In this document: positions 46,509 to 56,744 of the stretch, piece after piece | Numbering within the stretch: position 1 is the stretch's first letter | Layout: every line of letters starts with the position of its first letter | NCBI GenBank assembly: GCA_030549495.1 | Contig: JAUIRK010000900.1 | Coordinates: 337,302 to 401,301 of the forward strand | Direction: 5' to 3' | DNA from: Nectonema munidae | Taxonomy: Eukaryota; Nematomorpha; Nectonematoida; Nectonematidae | Length of the DNA stretch: 64,000 nt | Program-made: the position numbers and the translations under genes | Notes under the pieces: generated by a model | The model's database searches: none | What the model saw: only the letters and a program-made list of their open reading frames with translations | Told to the model about the DNA's origin: nothing

Positions 46509-46922
46509 AAAAAGATAACCAACTTCTTTCAGTAAAAAAAATAAAAAAAAAGAAATCTTCAAAATAAAAGGCCCTTTTCAGGGCCAACAAATTCGAAAGA
46601 GAATGAATAAAGTAGTTTTTCCTTATTTTAAAATTATTTTCCACTCTGCATGCATCATTAAAATAGCAAATTAACCGACGCCTTTTCCTAGAGCAGACTA
46701 AGTTGAGTATAATTGATAAATAATACACATACACTGATATTTTCTATTTAAGACTTTATTATGAAAACAGCTCAACTTCAGTGATGATCATCCAACTTCA
46801 CTGTAGTAGTCTTCTTTAGCTGCAATAGTCCCTCACGTCGTACACGGTGTGACCATGTGTGATCCAGGCTAGGATTTTCGTGTTGTATGTCAATTTAAAG
46901 GTCAATCTGGATTTTACGAATC
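46509..46922. other. Intergenic DNA, no gene
   Basis: Nothing recognised apart from a CCATGTGTGATCCAGGCTAG-like motif near 46852-46872 that resembles ends of some MITEs. Confidence 0.3.
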
Positions 46923-46970
46923 CTACGTTTTACGTCCGCCGTTCGGTCCCGTGCCGTACGTAAAACGTAG
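46923..46970. repeat. GC-rich perfect hairpin
   Basis: CTACGTTTTACGT (46923-46935) is repeated inversely as ACGTAAAACGTAG (46958-46970) around a 22-base CG-rich loop, unusual for this AT-rich region. It may be a MITE core or a cruciform. Confidence 0.6.
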
Positions 46971-46982
46971 CTTCTAGTGTAT

Positions 46983-47055
46983 AAGCAAAGAAGGCTTAAT
47001 GCTGGATCGAACCGAAGACATTGTAGTATCGAAGCCATGTATCTAAAGTACACCC
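46983..47055 (-). repeat. SINE-A, tRNA-derived (head fragment)
   Basis: GCTGGATCGAACCGAAGAC on plus is the B-box region of SINE-A read inversely; the A-box side continues to about 47055. Confidence 0.55.
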
Positions 47056-47134
47056 AAGCCATTTATATGCTAGAGTTTTATGAAAGAGTAGAATTTTTGA
47101 TATTTTCAATTTATTCGGAAAGGGTTCGTCCCCC

Positions 47135-47216
47135 ATGAAGCCTACTTTTCTCATATTTCGAGCATGCGGTGCAATTGTGACTTCTTGATGAAAACACCCC
47201 AAGGTACCTTTATTTG
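47135..47216 (+). repeat. SINE-A tail fragment, opposite orientation
   Basis: CTCATATTTCGAGCATGCGG and CTTGATGAAAACACCCC match the 3' half of SINE-A in the plus direction. Together with 46983-47055 it forms a head-to-head pair about 80 bp apart. Confidence 0.6.
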
Positions 47217-49229
47217 AAAAGGTTTCTTCATCATAGATTATAAAGAGAATCACAAGTGTATTCAAAATATAACAGTTTCATACATCCACCTCTACCAATT
47301 TTAATATAACACAAACATACCTCACTTTATTTTATACTTTTTAATTTTGATTTAAGTTCTTGAGAAAGACCGTAACGGTCGAAAATTTGAACTCCCAATA
47401 AAAAGTTTTGAAAAGTCGAGTTTATTTTAATATTCTTTGTTTTTATTACATGTGAATGAAACCCATCGACTTACCTTATCTATTATTCAAAATATAAGAT
47501 AACAAAGTTTTGTCATAACCAGCATAGTTATTATTTTTGATTGTTGATGCCACTATTAGAATATCAAGTGTTGATATCTAGTAAAATGTTAGATTTGTAA
47601 ACTTTCTGTATCCGTCCAAAAAAATTATTCTTTCTTTTAAAGAAAGTTTAAGTCTTCTATCTGTATTCTTTTCACTTGGACAGTGTACCATTTATTTTGA
47701 TTTATTGTAGTCAACGGAAAACAAACGCCGATCAATTTGCACATAAACATTAGTAGTTTTGTGTAAAAAGGCACTACATTAAGATTATTAATGTACTTGT
47801 TCATGTTCGAACATGCAAAAAAAATCGAAAATTTTTCGTAAATATTATTGCTTATTACTTCTTTAGAGGTAATCGTGGAAATAGTGGTTGCCTTATTTTT
47901 TATTACAAAATTGAGGTAGTGATCAAAGATATCACAAAGAATGTTTAGAAAAGAGGTTAAATATTGGTGATTATGAAGAAAAATATCACCAATTAGAGAG
48001 GAACAATTTTTAGTCTACACAGTGGGTAAATTATGGGATTAAGTAATTGGGCTAATGATAAAATAAAAGTTTTGCTTTAATAATTCATTACAAAAAATTA
48101 AGATAAACTTATTTTCTTATATTTTAAATAGAATCCAAATTAAATTTACTTACATCTTTTCTTTCTATAACGAAAACATCCAATCTTTCATCCGTCAATG
48201 AATTACTTAAAATATTTTTTAAATTAATTACAAGTAGTTAAAGAATGTTCCAAATAGCGAAATAACTGGTGATAATGAAATCAAAAGTTAATCTCAATCT
48301 GAGAAATGATCAATTCTGAATCTGTTCATCTCTATGAATCATATAGGAATAAGGAAGGTTTACTTCTTGACATTGCCTATGAAATACTCATAGAAAATAA
48401 ATGAAGATTTAAGCCACAGGAATGTAAACGGGGGTGCAGTCCGGTTTTAAAAATTAGAGATGTTTCTTATGGCCATGAAATAGTCAAGCAACTGACATTG
48501 ATTGTTTGGAATCAAATTGCCTGCCAAGAACAGAATTTCAGCCAGGACTGTTCAGAGTCAAGATTATGCCTGTTGTGAGCCATCTGTCTTATCGCCTCCT
48601 TTGCACAAAAAATTAAAGAATTTATATAACTGTATTCCAAAAACGTTTAGAATTCAAGGAATCTAGGATTTACTTTCTTTCAAATCAAGGGCATTACGTC
48701 AATGTGAATCAATTTATTTTTGGGTAATGATTTGAAAGGATGCGCATGATCAGACTAAATTCATACGCTCATTCACTATGCTTACATCAATAGAGATATA
48801 AGTGAAGAACAAAATATCCACCCAATTTCACTCAATAAGGTAAATTTTAAAATATTTTTTTAGTATTTCATACATTGATTCTTTATTTTTAGTACGAATC
48901 TATGTTTGTCATAGGAATCAATCTACAGTGAAAACATGAATAATTTTTAAGTAGGTAAAATACAAAAATATTGAAGAAGATTGAAAGTGTAATAGAATGT
49001 GCGGTTAAAATAAAAAATAATTATTTTTCAATATTCTCTCAAATTCAGATATGAAGCGCGTGTAGCAAGAACTAGCCACCGTTGCCAAGCTTTATCGATC
49101 AAAAGCAGGTTTAAGCCTTCTATAAATAACGAAGATTTTTACAGAGATAAAACAACGTTTCTTTGTAAAGAAGGAATTTATATCTAAAAGTTAAAAATGA
49201 CACATGTACAGTGGATGAATGACGTTCAG
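47217..49229. other. Intergenic DNA downstream of eIF4A3
   Basis: No gene recognised. The last 150 bp before 49229 are probably the 3' untranslated region of eIF4A3. Confidence 0.4.
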
Positions 49230-52200
49230 TTATATCAAATCAGGAATATTCATAGGCATTTCATCGATCTGGGTGCTGTAGTACTGTTCGATATCACGCA
49301 AAATACTGATATCCTCTTTATTCGCAAAGTTGATGGCGACACCCTTTCTTCCAAAGCGCCCAGACCTGCCGATCCTGTGAATGTAGAGTTCGCGAGAGTT
49401 GGGCAAGTCATAGTTGATCACGAGGGAGACTTGTTGAACATCGATTCCGCGCGACAAAACATCCGTGCTGATTAAGACACGGGACTCCCCAGCGCGGAAG
49501 CTGGTGATCACAGCAGTTCTCTCCTTTTGGGATAAGTCAGAGTGGAGTGCGGAGACCGTGAAATTGGCTTCCTTCATTTTTTCCGCCAGCCATATCACCT
49601 TGCGCTTCGTGTTGCAGAAGATTACGGCTTGAGTGATGGTCAGAGTGTCGTACAAGTCGCACAGCGTATCGAACTTCCAATCTTCACGATCAACCGCAAC
49701 GAAAAATTGTTTTATGCCTTCCAACGTTAATTCATCTCTTTTGACTAAAATGCGAACTGGCTCCGTCATGAATTTGTGCGTCATTAAAAGGATGTCATGT
49801 GGCAGGGTTGCGGAAACCAAGACTACTTGTGTTTGCGGGGGTAGAAAGCGATAAACGTCGTATATTTGTTCTTTGAAGCCTTTTCTAAGCATTTCATCGG
49901 CTTCATCAAGGATAAGCAGTTTTATGTTTCGAGTACGTAAAGACTTTCTCTGAACCATGTCAAACACTCTGCCAGGTGTGCCACTAACTACGTGCTGTCC
50001 ATAATCCAGCTTCCTGTTCAAAAGGAAACAAATAATAGATTAAATATAAGTTAAAATTAGTATAATAAAAAAGTAAATTAGTATTTTTGAGGTAATACAG
50101 GTATTCTTTCATTCGTCAGTCAATTATATAAACTTCAAAATAAATTCTACTTGCATCATTTTTTGCTAAATATTGTCTTAATTTATTTAATAAACCAACT
50201 TTTAGTTTTTAATGCACTCAAAGTCAGTAAATTAGCTTTCACAGATGACTTAATGCACATTTTTTTAATATTTTAAAATAACCTATCCATTATCAATCAT
50301 GCTCAATTTGATAATGGCTAATTACTGGTGTGAATCATTTTAATCCAATTAAGAAAATTGTTTTTTTTCTATTTAAACATGAAGATGTTTTTATTAATTT
50401 ATACATTGGTAATGAATACGGTTTGTAAATGACTTATATGCGGCTAATTCGATCTTACATTAGCTTTTATATATTTTAGCCAGATCAATAAAATAATTTT
50501 ATCCCTTCTGTGATATAATTAATGATTCTATCCATGTTCTCAATAAGGATGAGACTATTTCACTACTCTAGACCAGCGTTTTTCAAACTTTTTTTACTGC
50601 GACCCATAACAAGAAGCACAGTTTGCATCGCGACGCATAATACTTAGGTGTTATAAGACAAACTCTGATCACTACGTTCATTTATTCAGCATCGACAATT
50701 CATATGTACATTTTTTTCATGATCTGCATATCGCTTTATTTATTTGTATGAATAAAATATCAATACTTTTAGATTTTCTTCCCTTTGCTCTCCCTTGATG
50801 TCCTTTCTTTTTTTGTCACGACCCATTTTATTTGTCACGCGACCCACTGAAGGGTCAGGACCCACAGTTTGAATAACGCTGCTCTAGACGACCTGAGTTG
50901 TATCATAACTGATATTTGTACTAAAGATTATCCCAAAAAAATTTCAAGTCGAAAAATGAAATTAGAGATCATACATAAATGACATCCCCCAAAATTTTTA
51001 AGTTTTTGAACAATACCCACCTCCTGCCGTAATTTTTGCCCGTCCCCTCGATAGGGGACGTCATACATGTATGATGCCTTAGCATAGTCGATTTAGTATT
51101 AAAAAAATTAATTTTGAAGAGAATATTCCTTGATTTTTCTGTTTTTATTTTTTTTAAATTTGTAAATAATAAATTTGTTTTTTTATCCCAGCAGAGTCTC
51201 TGAAGATAGATTGAAAATTCTTAATGTCTTCATTATTCAAAGAGCAAAAAATATATATAAAAATATTCATTAAGTATAAATTTTAATATTTCAAACATTG
51301 ACTATTTTTTAGAGTGAATCTATATTGGTGGTAAGAATTGAAAAAGATTTATGAAAATATTACCTTTATACTTTATGATCTTGAGAAGAATACACTACAG
51401 AAAATATTGTGTTATTGGTTTTATAAATTTATTGTATTAAAATCGAATTATACTTGAATTCGAAATGCACACTGCAAACTAACTTTACATGAATTCACTT
51501 CAATTGATTCGCTTATGTATTGTTATAGCTTGAGGTTTTCGGAATTGTTAAGTTTATTTCAACAATTTTTTACAATTAAAATAATACAGCGATCAATATA
51601 TAAGGGTCATGTCTGAATAGATTCTTGTGAAAGATGCTAAACTTTTGGGACGCGTTAAATAGGAATTAACTTCTTTCATACAGACATGTCAATTCTTTAT
51701 ACAAATTAGCTAATACTTTAACAATAGAATTATCAAAAAAGTTTACCTATATTTAACAAAGAATGAAATTTACTTGTGGCCATACTTTTATGACAAATAT
51801 GACAGACAATATATCTTGTTAAAGATTTTTTTGTGTAAAATTTCATCCTATTAATTACTTGTATTAATCAAGCAATAAAAAATTATTTCTAGGTCAAAAA
51901 TAAATTTAATAAAATAATGGGGCTGAAGGGGTTAATAGTTCTTTGAATTTTAAATTTTATTTAAAAATTGATTTATAAAAAATAATGCAATATTGAGGAC
52001 GGTAGAAGATGGAAATTATTAGCTTATTGCAAAATATGCCAATATTTTTTATAAAAAATAAAAAACCAAAATTTACAGTGAATTCTAACTGTCTTAAGAA
52101 TGTAAAATAAATTTTAATATAACCTAATATCTTCTCCAAGATTAGTTCCACCAATACATGCATGACACTGAACATTCATTCTATCTCCTAATGCTAATAT

Positions 52201-52602
52201 AACTTTTTGGATCTGTAAGGCTAATTCTCTCGTAGGACACAAAACCAATGCTTGAACTTCTCTTAAATCAATAGAAATAGATTGCAAAATAGCTATAGAA
52301 AATGTTGCAGTCTTTCCTAAGAAAAGATGAAATTATAAAAAATAAGATAAAAACTCAAATAAAAAACCTGTTCCAGATTGAGCTTGAGCAATAACATCAT
52401 TTCCTTGTACAATAGGTCTTATAGCTCTTTGCTGAATTGCCGAAGGTTTTTCAAAACCATAAGCATAAATACCCTTTAATAAATCTCTATTTAAATTTAG
52501 CTTATCAAAAGAATTGATAACATCAATATTTTCACTAGAACTAAATTCTATAATTTCATTAGAGTATTCCTGATTCCTTCTTTGCAACTGAATGCCTTCC
52601 AT
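49230..52602 (-). CDS. EIF4A3: eIF4A3-type DEAD-box RNA helicase, three exons
   Basis: Exons 52602-52368, 52316-52124 and 50013-49230 join through canonical sites (CAG|GT...TTAG|GA; TAG|GT...ACAG|GA) into 403 residues. eIF4A3 is the RNA-clamping core of the exon junction complex, with roles in mRNA localisation and decay. Motifs: [13 protein letters not shown] (Q), AQSGTGKT (I, made by the first junction), [20 protein letters not shown] (II), SATLPHD (III), [15 protein letters not shown] (V) and [13 protein letters not shown] (VI); it ends [17 protein letters not shown], the eIF4A3 ending. Odd points: a short, divergent N-terminus; DVLSRGID where animal eIF4A3 has DVWARGLD; HSD for HGD after motif IV. 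So it may be a diverged paralog. Intron 1 is 51 bp, intron 2 about 2.1 kb with two MITEs. Confidence 0.92.
50574..50881. mobile_element. hAT-type MITE in eIF4A3 intron 2, perfect 8-bp target duplication
   Basis: 308 bp flanked by CTCTAGAC at 50566-50573 and 50882-50889. The ends CAGCGTTTTTCAAACT and, inverse, CAGCGTTATTCAAACT differ at one base; GCGACCC motifs lie just inside, as in Charlie-like hAT elements. No coding capacity. Confidence 0.88.
50965..51078. mobile_element. TIR MITE in eIF4A3 intron 2 with TTA target duplication
   Basis: 114 bp. TTA at 50962-50964 and 51079-51081. Ends GAGATCATACATAAATGACA and, inverse, GGCATCATACATGTATGACG, the same family as the 4.67-kb element at 56423-61090. 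A three-base TWA duplication is typical of PIF/Harbinger elements. Confidence 0.8.
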
Positions 52603-52831
52603 GATAAACTGTGGCTGTTCAAGAAAAAAAATATATATTATTTTGAAAAGAAAGGAGAATTTACAAGTATAGATCTATTTTTCTATACTTATATTATTCA
52701 AGATTATTTTTTTCTTTTTTTTGAACAATTATTGACTTTTTCATTTGTGAACTAGTGAAATTCTTAAATTCCTGTTTTATAATTTACATTTAATCAATCA
52801 ATCAAATATAGCCATCTATATAGCCTCTTTG

Positions 52832-53007
52832 GTTGGTTTGAGATATCAAAGCACTTTCAGCAGTTAAGCTATATGCTCGCATTATGCTTAAGATGGTTAA
52901 TCACAGTTTTTGTGAATTTGTTTTTAGAGTTGGGAGCCTTGGGGATCGAACCCCTGACCTTCAACTGTTAAGCTGAGAGGTACACCCTAACAACCATGAG
53001 GCTCCTA
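52832..53007 (-). repeat. SINE-B, tRNA-derived, with 15-bp target duplication
   Basis: Minus strand: GGAGCCTCATGGTTGTTAGG ... CAGGGGTTCGATCCCCA ... GGCTCC is tRNA-like, with a 6-7 bp acceptor-type stem (GGAGCC/GGCTCC), a D-loop-like GGTTGTTAGG and a perfect B box GGTTCGATCC. A non-tRNA body follows, ending CTTTGATATCTCAAACCAACC. TATATAGCCTCTTTG flanks both sides (52817-52831 and 53008-53022), proof of retroposition. It lies about 230 bp upstream of the eIF4A3 start. Confidence 0.88.
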
Positions 53008-53106
53008 TATATAGCCTCTTTGACTAACATAAATTATTAATTTAAAATTAGATAATAAAAATTAAAAAATAATTACAAGCATAAAATTAATAACTAGATT
53101 TTTTAT

Positions 53107-53249
53107 TTGGTTGGTTGGATATCAAAGCATTTTCTTCCGTTAGGCTATATGTTAGTTTTATGCATGAGATGGTTAATCACAATTTTTGTGAATTTATTTT
53201 TATGATTCAGAAAACTTTGGGATCAAACCCCTGCCCTTCATATGTTAAA
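53107..53249 (-). repeat. SINE-B, tRNA-derived (truncated copy)
   Basis: Tail and body match the copy at 52832-53007 (GGTTAATCACAATTTTTGTG; TGATATCCAACCAACC), and the B-box region is worn (GGGGTTTGATCCC). The 5' tRNA head is lost next to the SINE-A copy at 53256. Confidence 0.75.
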
Positions 53250-53255
53250 GATAAA

Positions 53256-53400
53256 GGTAACGGTATAGTGGGGTGTTTTCATCGAGAAGGCATAATTGTG
53301 CCGCTTGTATCGAACTATGAGAAATGTAGGATTGATGTGGGATCGAACTCAAGACCGTCAATTATTGAAATACAGCATCTAATCAACCTTACTCAAGCCC
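53256..53400 (-). repeat. SINE-A, tRNA-derived (copy 4)
   Basis: Full-length; the minus strand starts GGGCTTGAGTAAGGTTGATT, with B box AGTTCGATCC. It joins directly to the truncated SINE-B, so one inserted into or beside the other. Confidence 0.72.
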
Positions 53401-54189
53401 TAGACAACTTAAAATCGAACACAATCAAACAAATGTGTCAAAAAATTGATTTATATATGAAATTTCTCAAAAGGAACTTTTTATTTAAATAATTATATAA
53501 AGTTTTTTACACAATTATACCTATTTTCAAGTAATTTGAATTTAGTGGTGATGTCAACTTTTTTTTTATCATAATCATACCTATCAAAAAATGATTTAAA
53601 TTAACCAGCTCATGTCGAAATAAAAACTTTTATTCTTATAAAAATTTTTTATTGAAATATAGTAGAATCCTCTTTATGACAACCTGATAATTATGACCAA
53701 CACTTTTAAAAACCGATTTTAACTATATAATCTTCGATTATAAGAGGTCTCGGTTAGAAGACCATCTTGATAATGACCATAAACTTGAGTATATACCAAC
53801 TTATCTTATAGAAAACTGTCCCGTTATTAAGACCACTGAAAATTGTGATTAAAGTAGGCTATCTTTTATCTCTCTGTTATCAATAATATGCTATGCCGCT
53901 AGGCTAGAATAAACTTTAAGCTGTATGTATTTATTTTTTCTAAGACGTGATAAGATGTCATTATCGTTACTATGACTATGACAGTAATGGTATCGTATGG
54001 TAGGTAGGTAGGTAGGTAAGTAGGTAGAGTACTTTCCAAATTTAATTGATATCCTTGTAAATTGCTTGATGGGGGTTGAAGAGAAGAATGCAAAGAAGAA
54101 TGTTAGGAGTATTCTAGAAATAATAAATATATATAGAGAAGGATAGTCGGTTTTATTGTGGGCTGAGGTGAAGGATGGGTTCAATAGTG
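53401..54189. other. Intergenic DNA with microsatellite and possible Tigger-type end
   Basis: A (GGTA)n microsatellite lies at 53998-54028. At 53660-53710 TAGTAGAATCCTCTTTATGACAACC-like sequence (shown here split: TAGTAGAATCC, TCTTTATGACAACC) resembles Tigger/pogo ends, but no partner end was confirmed. Confidence 0.4.
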
Positions 54190-54480
54190 CCTATCTAAGT
54201 GTTTAAGAGTTTTGGGTAAGTAATGATGTCGCTTAGATTAGTGAGAAAGTGGCTAAGGGTTGAGGCGCATGTGTTGATAAGTTTGTGCCGGTGTGAGATG
54301 AAGAATGGGCAGAGGAAGGCGAGGTGATATGGTGTTTCGAAAAGTGCGTTGTAGAACCGACACGTCAGATTGTCTGAGAGTTTAATGCGAAAAAGTAGGT
54401 TTTGCAATGACTCGAGAGCCACCTAATAAGAGATCTCGATGGAGTGTATTTGTGCAGGTATCGTATGGAGACGATGTATA
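54190..54480 (-). pseudogene. LINE 3' end fragment
   Basis: The minus strand encodes HRDLLL, SLQNLLFRIKLSDNLTCRF, NALFETPYHLAFLCPFF, the C-terminal Cys/His segment of an I/R1-like LINE, close to that of the LINE at 56745-58590. RT is absent. Confidence 0.55.
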
Positions 54481-54648
54481 ATATAAATTAGGTTTACTTA
54501 TATATAAATTCTATACTTATAATCTCTAAAATAGATTAATGTTTCAAAAGGAAAAGTAATTTGTAACACATGCGAGAATTTCATGGTAGAAATTAAACAT
54601 ATAATGCGTGATCATTTCCATCTCTCTTTTAATCTTACCATGGATATT

Positions 54649-54819
54649 TGAGCCTCAAAGGTTGTTAGGGTGTACCTCTCAGTTTAACAGTTGAAGGTCA
54701 GGGATTCGATCGCCAAGTCTCCCAACTCTTAAAAACAAATTCACAAAAATTGTGATTAACCATGTTAAGCATAATACGAGCATATAGCCCTACGGCTGAA
54801 AGTGCTGAAAGAAATCAAA
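54649..54819 (+). repeat. SINE-B, tRNA-derived (copy 3)
   Basis: The plus strand starts TTGAGCCTCAAAGGTTGTTAG, with the B-box region GGGATTCGATCGCC and the body AATTGTGATTAACC, ending GGCTGAAAGTGCTGAAAGAA. The acceptor-type stem is partly worn (AGCCTC / AGTCTCCC). Confidence 0.78.
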
Positions 54820-54894
54820 TGATCGCTTGACAATCTATGTTTGTGTAAACCAATGCTGTGAATTGAAAAACTTGTTATATTTGAACATGCAAAA

Positions 54895-55701
54895 AGGCCA
54901 CGCTGTTTCAAAAATCCTGATATGAAAAGGCTACCATTCACTTGGTTTCATAAGAAGGCCTAAATGACTTCATACGATTTTATGGGATGGATATCTAGTT
55001 TCAATACTCATATGAAAAAACAAAATCGTAAAGTTATCCTTTTTTTAGACAATGCTTCTTCACATCCAAAAGCTCAGGAATAGACAAATGTGAAACTTAT
55101 ATTTATTCCAGCTAACACTACTTCTGTATTACAACCTTTGGATCAAATCATATTCCAGTGTATCAAGACAAATTATAGAAAGAAATTACTCAGATATGTT
55201 CTGTCAAAGTTTGACTCTGCAACTAGTGCAACAGATATAAGCATCTCAGTTAATATGCTTCAAGCATGTTATTGTGTGTTTAAAGCTATGTAAAAATGCA
55301 AATCAGATACTGTTACAATGTATTTTGCAAAGTGTGGTTTCAAAACATCAACTTTAACATGCGATGATGAGGAAGATGGACACACATCTCTTGCACAATT
55401 GATTGAGCAAACAACAGAAAAGTTCAAAGTTAAAGAACCTATGTCAGATGAAATGGTAGATGGTAATTTGCCCACGTCCTAAGATCTCTCAGAAGGTTGG
55501 GAAGAAAGAATTTTGCCTACCTTTGATGAAAACTTTCCCGAAGAAGAAGTAACAAAAGATAGTGAAATTTCACTCATGGAAAAAGATCAAAGAAAAATAT
55601 GTGGTAGTTCAAAAGAAGCATTCGCCTTTACAGAACGCATAAAAAAACTACTGTTTGGACAAAGAATTGATAGATGTTTGGTTAGCCTTTGTAAAAGCTG
55701 A
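54895..55701 (+). pseudogene. Tigger/pogo transposase relic (DDE_1)
   Basis: One frame with a few stops reads KRPRCFKNPDMKRLPF, WISSFNTHMKKQNRKVILF, LDNASSHPKAQE, NVKLIFIPANTTSVLQPLDQ and CIKTNYRKKLL, the catalytic core of pogo/Tigger transposases (the second Asp in FLDNASSH). A tail with CDDEEDGHTSLAQLIEQ and EERILPTFDENFPEEEV follows. The N-terminal HTH/CENP-B part is missing. Stops at about 54961, 55081, 55291 and 55480 kill it. It is a different subfamily from the tail at 46.2 kb. Confidence 0.8.
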
Positions 55702-55777
55702 AACACTATTACAGGAAAATATATTCTATAGTCAACATAAGAAAAAATAAACTAACGAATAATTTGAAACACTTGAG

Positions 55778-56422
55778 GTTATTTTCAAAAATTAAAGGTA
55801 AAACCTGAGTCCAGGAAGGAAACTAGCACGGTATATTTTGTATAAAAATATATATTTCATTTAAAATTAGAGAGCATATATTTAGAGATAGTTTTCAGAC
55901 GTCATCAGCAAATTTGATTGACAATGGCATATTTTAAGTTCTCTAAACGCAAAAACTGAGTCCAGAAATAAAACCAGCATGATGGATTCGGTATAAAAAC
56001 TTATATTTCATCTAAAATTCCAATCAATATTTTTGGAGACAAATTTTAGAAGTAAATCGCAAATTTGATTGGCACTTGTAGGTTTTTCAAATCCCAAGTT
56101 CAAAAACTGAGTTCATAAATGAAACTAACATGGTTGATTTGGTATTAAAATATTATTAATAATATTAATAATATATAAGAAAGATTTTAGAAGTAAACCA
56201 AAGATTTTATTAACACTTATAGGTATTTTCAAATTCTAAATATAAAAAATGAGTCAAGAAATGAAACTAGTTTGGCCGATTTAATACATTTTATGTAAAA
56301 TTTAAATGAATATTTTATTATATATATTTCTTATCAATCAAAATTTTGATAGACATTTTCTAAAAAGGAATTATTGAAAAAATTAAATATATAAGGTGTT
56401 ATGGGTTTAAAACTGTATATAA
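55778..56422. repeat. Long repeat 'R', left part of the split copy
   Basis: Four diverged units of the tandem repeat (GAGTCCAGGAAGGAAACTAG; AATTTGATTGACAATGGCAT; GAGTCCAGAAATAAAACCAG; ...) then the unique section up to AAACTGTATATAA at 56422, where the sequence breaks off. It resumes at 61091. The intact arrangement is at 26703-27470. Confidence 0.8.
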
Positions 56423-56744
56423 GGGGTCATACATATATGACGTCCAAAGAAATTCGAGATGTTTTGTGATGGGGGGAGGGGTAGTTATCACCAGGACGTT
56501 GTCTTTTTACGATGTTTTTACGTAGAATAATTGATGTTTAGGAATTGAAAGAAGCACACTTGTTATTTTTAAAAACAGTGAACAAAGTAAAATTTAGCGT
56601 TTGTGAAAATTATATTATCATTTAAACGCAATAAGTTATTTTTCTAATAGTTTTTAATTTGTAGCTGTCATTTCTCTGCATTTTTTATATCTATTAAAAT
56701 GACAAATAACATAATTTTTCATTTTATATTGCATAGAATAGGAT

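Noticed and set aside
49197-49854. Plus-strand ORFs over eIF4A3
   Set aside because: Antisense shadows of the strongly conserved helicase exon.
52932-53006. Possible genuine tRNA gene
   Set aside because: The tRNA-like fold has a weak T stem and continues into a shared SINE body with a target duplication; it is the head of SINE-B, not a functional tRNA gene.
53115-53492. 125-codon plus-strand ORF
   Set aside because: It runs through a SINE-B fragment and a SINE-A copy; no protein motif.
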